Below, in pieces: positions 1 to 5,634 of a DNA stretch of 6,014 nucleotides. The stretch comes from Cyclobacteriaceae bacterium. Its GTDB lineage: Bacteria > Bacteroidota > Bacteroidia > Cytophagales > Cyclobacteriaceae. The notes beneath the pieces were generated by a model. The model searched no databases, had not been told where the DNA came from, and was given only the letters and a program-made list of their open reading frames with translations. A program made the position numbers and the translations under genes. Each line of letters opens with the position of its first letter. The first letter of the stretch is position 1. The stretch lies in NCBI GenBank assembly GCA_029882725.1, contig JAOUKG010000195.1, positions 1-6,014 of the forward strand. The letters are read 5' to 3'.

Positions 1-285
1 TCTTTCCTCATCGTGACAATGATTTCTGGCTATTCTATAAAGCCAGGGGGTAAACTTTTCAATCTCCTGAAGTCCTGAAATAGATTTGTACATGGAAATA
101 AATGTTTTTTGTGTAGATTCCATGGCCAGATCATGATCGCCAAAATACTTAAAACAAAAGTTGTAAATCCTTTTATACCACAACCCTACCAATTTGGAAA
201 TTGCCCTTTCATTTCCCTTACGGGCATTTTCTATTAGTGATTCGGAGTGCGCCATGGCTATATCCAGGAGTGTGCCTGAGTACAT
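1..285 (-). CDS. ECF-type RNA polymerase sigma factor, N-terminal part (cut by left edge)
   Basis: An open frame on the minus strand runs without a stop from an ATG at 285 to the left edge, giving 95 residues. It resembles sigma-70 region 2 of extracytoplasmic-function sigma factors: a helix with KGNERAI (about 23-29), a GDHDLAMESTQKTF stretch (49-62) like the core-binding segment, then EKFTPWLYRIARNHCHDEER (76-95), the usual W-L-Y-x-I-A-x-N-x-x-x-D-x-x-R pattern for -10 recognition. Region 4 would lie beyond the window. Such factors direct RNA polymerase to a small regulon; the target here cannot be told. The ATG at 285 has AAAGAAG seven bases upstream. A second ATG at 255 (residue 11) would give a more typical N-terminal length, so the start is uncertain. 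It is divergent from the methyltransferase gene. No anti-sigma gene is visible in the window. The family call is firm; the regulon is unknown. Confidence 0.85.
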   Translation of the reverse strand, partial: MYSGTLLDIAMAHSESLIENARKGNERAISKLVGLWYKRIYNFCFKYFGDHDLAMESTQKTFISMYKSISGLQEIEKFTPWLYRIARNHCHDEER

Positions 286-307
286 AAATTTACTTCTTTA
301 TCATGAG

Positions 308-333
308 GACGCAGGCAGGATTGAAAAAGTTTT
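308..333 (-). promoter_or_regulatory. Candidate ECF-type promoter of the sigma factor gene
   Basis: Read on the minus strand, AAAAC (333-329) is followed by 17 bases and then CGTC (311-308). The AAC / CGTC pair with 16-17 bp spacing is the general shape of ECF-sigma promoters. It would start transcription near 297-302, about 12-17 bases before the ATG at 285, which fits either possible start. This suggests autoregulation, which is common among ECF sigma genes. It is a match by eye to a loose consensus and is unproven. Confidence 0.4.
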
Positions 334-384
334 AACGCCTTGAAATTTTTTAATATTTTCTTTTACCTCTAATTTGCGCCTCCA

Positions 385-1152
385 ATGAAAAAGATTATCT
401 CCTTTCTTATACGTAAAGTACCCCGAAGATACCTTCAGGTGTTGAGCCCGCCTGTTATGAAGTTTCTTGCCTGGTGGTTCAGAGGGAATAAATACACCTG
501 CCCTATTGACGGCCGGTCCTACAGAAAGCTCTTGCCTTACGGCCGAATAGAAGCCAGAGCCAATGCATTGGCCCCCGGGTCTCTTTCATTGGAACGCCAC
601 AGGTTGATTTGGTTGTACCTTCAACGCAAAACCAACTTTTTCAATACGAAAATGCACTTTTTGCATATTGCGCCTGAACAATGTTTCATGAAAAAGTTTG
701 AAGAAATGCATGGTGAAGGTTATATAACAGCCGATATTGAGTCACCTTTGGCCAAAGTAAAAATGGACATCCACCACATTCCATTTCCCGATAATCATTT
801 CGATGCATTGATGTGCAATCACGTTTTAGAACATGTGGAAAGCGATTTCCAGGCATTAAAAGAACTTCACAGAGTATTAAAACCAGGGGGGTGGGCTATT
901 TTACAAGTTCCTTTTTTCTTTCCTCTAACAGAAACCACCCTGGAAGACAAAACGATAGTGGATCCGCTTGAGCGGGAAAAGCAATACGGCCAATCCGACC
1001 ATGTGAGAAGATATGGAAAAGATTATGCCGACCGCATCCGTTCTGTTGGCTTTAAGGTCACCGAAGACGACTTTGTAAAATCATTGGAAGAAAGTGAGAT
1101 CAGAAAATTTGCTTTACCTGCTGAAGAAATAATTTTCATTGCCGTAAAATAA
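385..1152 (+). CDS. Class I SAM-dependent methyltransferase, type-11 domain
   Basis: A 255-residue protein with a Rossmann-type methyltransferase core at about residues 89-210. An acidic strand end YITADIES (113-120) sits where the SAM ribose is usually bound. It is followed by MDIHHIPFPDNHFDALMCNH (127-146), VLEHV (147-151) and HRVLKPGGW, the standard motifs II and III of Methyltransf_11 proteins. Motif I is not the usual GxGxG but LHIAPE (93-98), as I recall for a subgroup of this family. The N-terminal 85 residues hold an LPYG element (50-53) and SLERHRLIWLYL (68-79); they contain only one cysteine (C39), where relatives as I recall carry a CxxC pair on each side of LPYG. There is no signal peptide or clear membrane segment, although residues 17-32 are hydrophobic. 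The substrate is unknown. The start agrees with the expected N-terminus, but there is no ribosome binding site. It appears monocistronic, with 313 bp before the next gene. Confidence 0.82.
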   Translation: MKKIISFLIRKVPRRYLQVLSPPVMKFLAWWFRGNKYTCPIDGRSYRKLLPYGRIEARANALAPGSLSLERHRLIWLYLQRKTNFFNTKMHFLHIAPEQCFMKKFEEMHGEGYITADIESPLAKVKMDIHHIPFPDNHFDALMCNHVLEHVESDFQALKELHRVLKPGGWAILQVPFFFPLTETTLEDKTIVDPLEREKQYGQSDHVRRYGKDYADRIRSVGFKVTEDDFVKSLEESEIRKFALPAEEIIFIAVK

Positions 1153-1405
1153 TCAAAATCATTTGCCGTTAGATCAATATAGTGTAAATTGAATAGTAGA
1201 AATTATCACATTTAATATCTACTAGTTCATAAAAAAGACACTCTATTAGTTAAAATCTTAGCTCATGATACAGTCTCATCAATTTTCAGCAATTAAATTA
1301 ATAATTATTACTTCTCTTACTTTAAAGGTTGTTTAGGTGTTTTTTCATCATCTTGTTTTATGATTCTTCAAAATCAAACCAACATAAGGTAAATAACTAC
1401 CACGG

Positions 1406-1422
1406 TGGATTAAAATAATCCA
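1406..1422. promoter_or_regulatory. Perfect 17-bp palindrome, possible operator upstream of mgsA
   Basis: TGGATTA (1406-1412) and TAATCCA (1416-1422) are exact reverse complements around the three-base centre AAA. The site ends one base before the TAACTTTG element of the presumed mgsA promoter, so it would fill the spacer between the -33 and -7 elements. A repressor bound there would block RNA polymerase. The symmetry is seen directly; the operator role and its regulator are inferred. If transcription began further upstream, it could instead form a small RNA hairpin. Confidence 0.4.
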
Positions 1423-1423
1423 T

Positions 1424-1431
1424 TAACTTTG
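1424..1431 (+). promoter_or_regulatory. Candidate -7 element of the mgsA promoter
   Basis: TAACTTTG matches the Bacteroidota primary-sigma -7 consensus TAnnTTTG at every fixed position. Transcription would begin near 1437, leaving a leader of roughly 28 bases. No good TTTG lies about 19 bp upstream (the bases there read CACGGTGG), so the -33 half is weak. That would suit a promoter needing an activator or one that is regulated. Confidence 0.45.
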
Positions 1432-1465
1432 TGTGGAAAGAATGATTTGAAACAACACACTATTT

Positions 1466-1825
1466 ATGAAGATAGCCCTGATTGCACACGATGGAAAAAA
1501 AGCGGAAATGGTGGCTTTTTTATTGGGAAACATGGAATTTCTGGGAAATTCGGAGCTTGTAGCTACGGGCACCACCGGCTCACATATTGAGAATGCTGGC
1601 CTGGAAGTTAATAAATTACTAAGTGGTCCTCTTGGGGGTGACGCCCAAATTGCTACCCTGGTTGCCACAAAGCAGCTTGACATGGTGATATTTTTCAGGG
1701 ATCCACTAGATAAACACCCTCACGAACCCGATGTTTTGATGCTCATGAGAATCTGCGATGTACATAATGTGCCTCTTGCAACCAACCCTGCTGCAGCCAA
1801 ACTTTTCCTTAAAGGCGCTCAGTAA
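1466..1825 (+). CDS. mgsA: Methylglyoxal synthase
   Basis: This cytoplasmic enzyme converts dihydroxyacetone phosphate to methylglyoxal plus phosphate, the entry to the methylglyoxal bypass of glycolysis. The 119 residues align throughout with the MGS family: IALIAHDGKK (3-12), the phosphate-binding TGTTG (34-38), SGPLGGDAQI (53-62) with D59 matching catalytic Asp71 of the E. coli enzyme, FFRDPL (76-81) with D79, HPHEPDV (84-90) with H86 matching E. coli His98, and PLATNPAAA (103-111). All expected active-site residues are present. It resembles the short form seen in Bacillus more than the 152-residue E. coli protein, and it lacks the C-terminal tail of both. The family is typically inhibited by phosphate, so it acts when phosphate is low and triose phosphate is high. 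It lies 50 bp upstream of pfkA on the same strand. There is no Shine-Dalgarno sequence, as is normal in this phylum. Confidence 0.95.
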   Translation: MKIALIAHDGKKAEMVAFLLGNMEFLGNSELVATGTTGSHIENAGLEVNKLLSGPLGGDAQIATLVATKQLDMVIFFRDPLDKHPHEPDVLMLMRICDVHNVPLATNPAAAKLFLKGAQ

Positions 1826-1857
1826 TTTTGTGTAATTATATCTTTACCGTATTTTTG
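1826..1857 (+). promoter_or_regulatory. Candidate primary-sigma promoter of the pfkA operon
   Basis: TTTTG (1826-1830), directly after the mgsA stop codon, is followed by 19 bases and then TATTTTTG (1850-1857). Both parts match the Bacteroidota consensus (TTTG at -33, TAnnTTTG at -7) with the expected spacing. Transcription would begin near 1863, giving pfkA a leader of about 13 bases. This would let pfkA and the two following genes be expressed separately from mgsA. Read-through from mgsA is still likely because no terminator is visible in the 50-bp gap. Confidence 0.6.
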
Positions 1858-1875
1858 ACGGCTTAAACTTTTAAC

Positions 1876-2856
1876 ATGAACGAGATAAAAAGAATTGGTG
1901 TATTTACTTCAGGAGGAGATGCTCCGGGTATGAATGCCGCCATACGCGCTGTAGTTAGATCATGTATTTATTACGGGAAACAGGTTTATGGTATTTACCA
2001 AGGTTATACCGGATTAATAAATGGTGAAATTGAAGAAATGGGGGCAAGATCTGTTAGCCACATTATTCAACGAGGTGGAACTATATTAAAATCGGCCCGA
2101 TCAAAAGAATTCAGAACAGTAGAAGGAAGGCAAAAAGCCTATGAAAATATTAAAAAGTTCAATCTTGACGCGCTCATTGCCATAGGGGGTGATGGTACCT
2201 TTGCCGGTCTCAACGTTTTTTACAACGAACACAAGGTACCCAGCATTTGTATCCCCGGAACTATAGACAACGATCTTCCCGGAACAGATTACACAATAGG
2301 CTATGATACTGCAACCAATACGGCAGTAGAGGCCATTGATAAAATCCGGGACACAGCCCTTTCGCACAACCGCCTTTTCTTTATAGAAGTAATGGGTAGG
2401 GATTCAGGGCAGATAGCAATTAATTCGGGACTTGCCGGAGGTGCTGTGGCTATTTTGGTTCCTGAAGAAGAAACTACAATTGAGGAACTCATTGCCAAAT
2501 TGGAACAAACTTCCAAAAACGACAAAAAATCCAGTCTTGTAGTTGTTGCTGAAGGCGGAAAAAGTGGAAATGCCATGGAGATAGCTCAAAAAGTGACGGA
2601 AAAATTCAGTTACTATGAAAGTAAAGTAACAATTCTTGGCCACCTTCAGCGAGGTGGTGTTCCCACGTATTTTGACCGGGTATTAGCCAGTAAGTTTGGT
2701 GTTGCTGCTGTTGAAGGCATCCTTAATGGTAAAAACAATGTTATGGTTGGAATAAGAGGGAGAAGTTTAGTTTACAATTCATTTGATGAAATGAAAGAAA
2801 TGTGGCCTGAAATTGACACTGAGTCACTAAGGATATCAAAAATTCTTTCTATATGA
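1876..2856 (+). CDS. pfkA: ATP-dependent 6-phosphofructokinase
   Basis: It phosphorylates fructose 6-phosphate to fructose 1,6-bisphosphate, the committed step of glycolysis, in the cytoplasm. The 326 residues fit bacterial PfkA (320 in E. coli). Visible motifs are TSGGDAPGMNAAIR (11-24), RGGTILKSAR (66-75), GGDGTF (104-109), PGTIDND (127-133) with catalytic D131, EVMGR (171-175) binding the sugar phosphate, and LGHLQRGG (254-261). The glycine in GGDG, where pyrophosphate-dependent enzymes have aspartate, points to ATP as donor. R24, R28 and R58 occupy positions of the allosteric effector site of E. coli PfkA (R21, R25, R54), so ADP/phosphoenolpyruvate control is plausible. The gene has its own candidate promoter and overlaps the next gene by four bases. 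Confidence 0.97.
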   Translation: MNEIKRIGVFTSGGDAPGMNAAIRAVVRSCIYYGKQVYGIYQGYTGLINGEIEEMGARSVSHIIQRGGTILKSARSKEFRTVEGRQKAYENIKKFNLDALIAIGGDGTFAGLNVFYNEHKVPSICIPGTIDNDLPGTDYTIGYDTATNTAVEAIDKIRDTALSHNRLFFIEVMGRDSGQIAINSGLAGGAVAILVPEEETTIEELIAKLEQTSKNDKKSSLVVVAEGGKSGNAMEIAQKVTEKFSYYESKVTILGHLQRGGVPTYFDRVLASKFGVAAVEGILNGKNNVMVGIRGRSLVYNSFDEMKEMWPEIDTESLRISKILSI

Positions 2857-3815
2857 AAAAATTAGCTGTAGGAATCGACATTGGAGGCACAAACACAAAA
2901 TATGGAATAGCTGATCGGGAAGGGAACGTTTATTACAACAGCCGGATAAGTACAACCGGCCATAAGGATTTTGAAACTTACTTCGATTTTTTATGTTCTG
3001 AGATAAAGAAAGCCCTTGAAAGTTTGACTTTTCAATACGAACTTGTTGGTTTAGGCGTGGGAGCTCCTAATGGAAACTTCTATACAGGAACTATTGAAAA
3101 TGCTCCCAACCTTCCATGGAAGGTAAAAATACCTCTCAGCAAATTACTTTACGAAAAATTTAATGTTCGATCTATTGTAACGAACGATGCCAACGCTGCA
3201 GCTATCGGCGAGATGGTTTATGGTGGAGCTAAAGGTATGAGAGACTTTATTGTAATTACTCTTGGAACTGGCTTGGGTAGTGGAATTGTTGCAAATGGTG
3301 AATTAATAAATGGTCACGATGGATATGCCGGTGAATTGGGACACGTGAATGTTAAAGTGAACGGGCGCCTTTGCGGTTGTGGTAAAAGAGGTTGTCTGGA
3401 AACCTATGTGTCTGCCACCGGAATTAATAGAACAGTTTTCAAGTTACTTGCCGATGAATTAGCCCCAAGTAGTCTTCGTGGCATCAGTTTTAATGATCTA
3501 AGCACAAAAATGATTAGTGATGCTGCGGCAAAAGAAGACAAAATAGCAATTAAGGCTTTTGAATATACAGGAAAAATTCTGGGACGAAAACTGGCCGATA
3601 CTATTGTTCATACAAGTCCTGAAGCAATATTCATATTTGGAGGTTTAGCCAATGCCCGTGAATTGATTTTCGAACCCACCATAAGACATATGGAAGCCAA
3701 CCTGATGTCTTTTTATCAAAATAAAGTAAAGATCCTTCCCTCAAAACTAGGTGATGAAACTGCACCCATTCTTGGAGCCAGTAGTTTAATCTGGAACGAC
3801 CTACAAGAAAAATAA
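2853..3815 (+). CDS. ROK-family sugar kinase, probable glucokinase
   Basis: A 320-residue ROK kinase, likely phosphorylating glucose to glucose 6-phosphate with ATP in the cytoplasm. The N-terminal phosphate-binding loop is DIGGTNTK (9-16). TNDANAAAIGE (110-120) carries the catalytic base D112. LGTGLGSGIV (137-146) forms the second nucleotide-binding segment. AGELGH (159-164) has the E-x-G-H sugar-binding motif, with E161 and H164, and is followed by the structural zinc motif CGCGKRGC (174-181; C174, C176, C181, with H164 as fourth ligand). There is no N-terminal helix-turn-helix, so it is an enzyme and not a ROK repressor. Glucose is favoured because the flanking genes are a glucose-releasing hydrolase and phosphofructokinase; other hexoses or N-acetylmannosamine cannot be excluded from sequence. 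Its ATG overlaps the pfkA stop (ATGA), suggesting translational coupling, and the GH15 gene follows after two bases. Confidence 0.9.
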   Translation: MKKLAVGIDIGGTNTKYGIADREGNVYYNSRISTTGHKDFETYFDFLCSEIKKALESLTFQYELVGLGVGAPNGNFYTGTIENAPNLPWKVKIPLSKLLYEKFNVRSIVTNDANAAAIGEMVYGGAKGMRDFIVITLGTGLGSGIVANGELINGHDGYAGELGHVNVKVNGRLCGCGKRGCLETYVSATGINRTVFKLLADELAPSSLRGISFNDLSTKMISDAAAKEDKIAIKAFEYTGKILGRKLADTIVHTSPEAIFIFGGLANARELIFEPTIRHMEANLMSFYQNKVKILPSKLGDETAPILGASSLIWNDLQEK

Positions 3816-3817
3816 AT

Positions 3818-5599
3818 ATGGAAAAAAATACCTATGATTACGGCCTAATTGGAAACTGTTCTTATCAGGCTCACATAAAAATGGACACTAATGTTGCCTG
3901 GATGTGTTGGCCCCGTTTCGATAGCAGTTTCATTTTCGGAAGTATGATGGACGAAGAAAAGGGTGGTGAATTTTCAATTCTTCCCGCCAGAGGTATTTTA
4001 CAATCCAAACAATTTTATAAAGAAAACACCAACGTACTTTGTACAGATATAGAAACGGAAGATGGTTGGTACCGGGTAACGGATTTTGCTCCCAGATTTT
4101 CGCAAAACGATAGATATTACAAGCCTTTGATGCTTATCAGAAAGGTTGAACCTTTGGCTGGAAATCCGAAAATAATAATTAAATGTGAGCCCAGGGCCGA
4201 TTATGGCAATGTAGTTCCAAAGCATTACTATGCGAGTAACCACATTGAGTATACCGGTTTAGAATACGACCTACGTCTTACTACGAATCTTTCCATCAAC
4301 TCCATTTTGGAAAATAGTTCGATCGTACTCAACGAAGCAAAATATCTTGTACTTACCTATGGAGCACCTTTGGAGGCTTCATTGACCTCAACAGTTGAAT
4401 CTTTCCTTGAAAAAACAGTGAGTTATTGGCAAGGATGGGTAAAAAACATGAGTGTGAGCAATTTTCATCAGGAGTTGGTAATTCGCTCAGCTCTTGCACT
4501 TAAAATCCATCAATTTGAAGACACCGGCGCAATCATAGCTGCTGGAACTACCAGTTTACCCGAAGCTCCGGGAAGTGGTAGAAACTGGGATTACCGGTAT
4601 TGCTGGCTTCGCGATACATATTACACGCTTACAGCCTTTAGCAGTATTGGTCACTTTGAGGAAATGGAAAAGTATTTTCACTTTTTCCTGAATTTGGAAG
4701 AAAATGAAAATGGTCGGTATCAGCCGCTTTATAGCATCACTGGTCAGCCGAAAATTGAAGAAATCATAACGGATCTGAAAGGTTATAAAGGAAATACCCC
4801 GGTACGAATTGGCAATCAGGCCTATACTCATATTCAAAATGATGTTTATGGGCAAATACTCGTTTCGCTCCTTCCTTTGTATTCCGACCACCGTTTTATT
4901 TATGGTGAAAAAGCCGATTCACTTAGAATCATATTCAATATCCTGCAAAAAATTGACAAACTCATGGACGAACCGGATGCGGGACTATGGGAATTCAGAA
5001 ACAAGCAACAATTTCACAGTTACACCTATTTATTTCACTGGGCAGGAAGTCATGCAGCACTCAAAATCGGGCGTCTTTTTGATAACCAAGCTATGGTAAA
5101 ACAAGCAGAAAAGCTTATTAAAAAAGCCTCTGCTAAAATTGAAGAGTGTTTTGATCCGGAAAGGAAGGTTTACACCCAAGCTATTGGCACTCCTAATCTG
5201 GATGCCAGCACTTTACAACTTATAGCCATGAACTATATAGATCCTGCTTCCCCAAAGGCTGCAGAACACCTTAAAGCGTTGGAAAAAGATTTAAAAACCC
5301 CTGAAGGACTCTTCTATAGATATAAACATCAGGATGATTTTGGCGAACCAGAAACCACTTTTCTTATTTGTGCTTTTTGGTATGTGGAGGCACTTGCATG
5401 TGTAGGAAGAATTTCTGAGGCAATTGAAATTTTTGAAAAACTATCCGGTTATGCGAACCATGTAGGCTTATTAAGCGAAGATGTGGACGAAAAAAACGGA
5501 TCTCAGTGGGGTAATTTCCCTCAGGCTTATAGTCATGTTGGATTGGTGAATGCTGCTTATCGAATCTCACACAAGCTTGATAAGCCCAACTTTATGTAG
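3818..5599 (+). CDS. Glycoside hydrolase family 15 (glucoamylase/trehalase type)
   Basis: A 593-residue inverting alpha-glucosidase of family GH15, expected to release beta-glucose from alpha-glucans, malto-oligosaccharides or trehalose. Residues 1 to about 200 form the N-terminal beta-sandwich typical of prokaryotic members, opening with YGLIGNCSYQAHI and WMCWPRFDSS. The (alpha/alpha)6 barrel follows, with TTSLPEAPGSGRNWDYRYCW (244-263) and then LRD (264-266). The presumed general acid is E392 in AGLWEFR, and the general base is E554 in GLLSEDVD. GNFPQAYSHVGLVNAA (565-580) is the standard C-terminal block. There is no signal peptide, so it should act in the cytoplasm on stored or imported sugar, feeding the glucokinase encoded just upstream. 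Family members of this size include both glucoamylases and trehalases, and sequence alone does not decide. It is the last gene of the operon and has an A-rich upstream region but no strong ribosome binding site. Confidence 0.93.
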   Translation: MEKNTYDYGLIGNCSYQAHIKMDTNVAWMCWPRFDSSFIFGSMMDEEKGGEFSILPARGILQSKQFYKENTNVLCTDIETEDGWYRVTDFAPRFSQNDRYYKPLMLIRKVEPLAGNPKIIIKCEPRADYGNVVPKHYYASNHIEYTGLEYDLRLTTNLSINSILENSSIVLNEAKYLVLTYGAPLEASLTSTVESFLEKTVSYWQGWVKNMSVSNFHQELVIRSALALKIHQFEDTGAIIAAGTTSLPEAPGSGRNWDYRYCWLRDTYYTLTAFSSIGHFEEMEKYFHFFLNLEENENGRYQPLYSITGQPKIEEIITDLKGYKGNTPVRIGNQAYTHIQNDVYGQILVSLLPLYSDHRFIYGEKADSLRIIFNILQKIDKLMDEPDAGLWEFRNKQQFHSYTYLFHWAGSHAALKIGRLFDNQAMVKQAEKLIKKASAKIEECFDPERKVYTQAIGTPNLDASTLQLIAMNYIDPASPKAAEHLKALEKDLKTPEGLFYRYKHQDDFGEPETTFLICAFWYVEALACVGRISEAIEIFEKLSGYANHVGLLSEDVDEKNGSQWGNFPQAYSHVGLVNAAYRISHKLDKPNFM

Positions 5600-5634
5600 G
5601 GTGGATTTGAAGATATAAGTTTTAATTATTCACA

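Larger units (their letters stand above)
1153..1465. other. 313-bp AT-rich intergenic region
   Basis: No convincing gene lies between the methyltransferase stop and mgsA on either strand. The left part has a 7-bp inverted repeat, TAGTAGA (1194-1200) and TCTACTA (1218-1224), separated by 17 bases. It lacks a following T-run, so it is a poor terminator. A 12-bp palindrome TAATAATTATTA (1299-1310) is unremarkable in DNA this rich in A and T. The right end holds the candidate mgsA promoter and the 17-bp palindrome, listed separately. The region is long compared with the other gaps here, so the upstream part may hold further regulatory sequence that I cannot recognise. Confidence 0.6.

Noticed and set aside
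370..376. TAATTTG just upstream of the methyltransferase start as a -7 promoter element
   Set aside because: The inner spacing is one base short of TAnnTTTG, the nearest TTG is about 27 bp away, and the element would leave almost no leader. I cannot place this gene's promoter.
1194..1224. Inverted repeat TAGTAGA / TCTACTA after the methyltransferase as a terminator
   Set aside because: The stem is weak and AT-rich, the loop is 17 bases and no T-run follows, so it is not a convincing terminator.
1431..1460. GTGTG / CACAC pair before mgsA as a leader hairpin or riboswitch
   Set aside because: There are only five base pairs with a 20-base loop, and the left arm lies upstream of the inferred transcription start.
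1423..1683. Minus-strand frame of 86 residues across the mgsA start
   Set aside because: It is antisense to the clear MgsA coding region and has no recognisable domain or promoter.
2101..2643. Three overlapping minus-strand open frames inside pfkA
   Set aside because: They lie opposite a gene whose protein shows every PfkA motif, have low-complexity or unfamiliar translations, and carry no start signals. They are shadows of the coding strand.
3998..5570. Several open frames within the GH15 gene, antisense and in another sense frame
   Set aside because: The GH15 reading frame is intact with all family blocks in order, and the alternatives resemble no protein family.
5600..5634. Possible bidirectional terminator between the convergent GH15 and Nudix genes
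   Set aside because: The 35-bp gap contains no stem with a useful length or GC content. Termination must rely on something not visible here.
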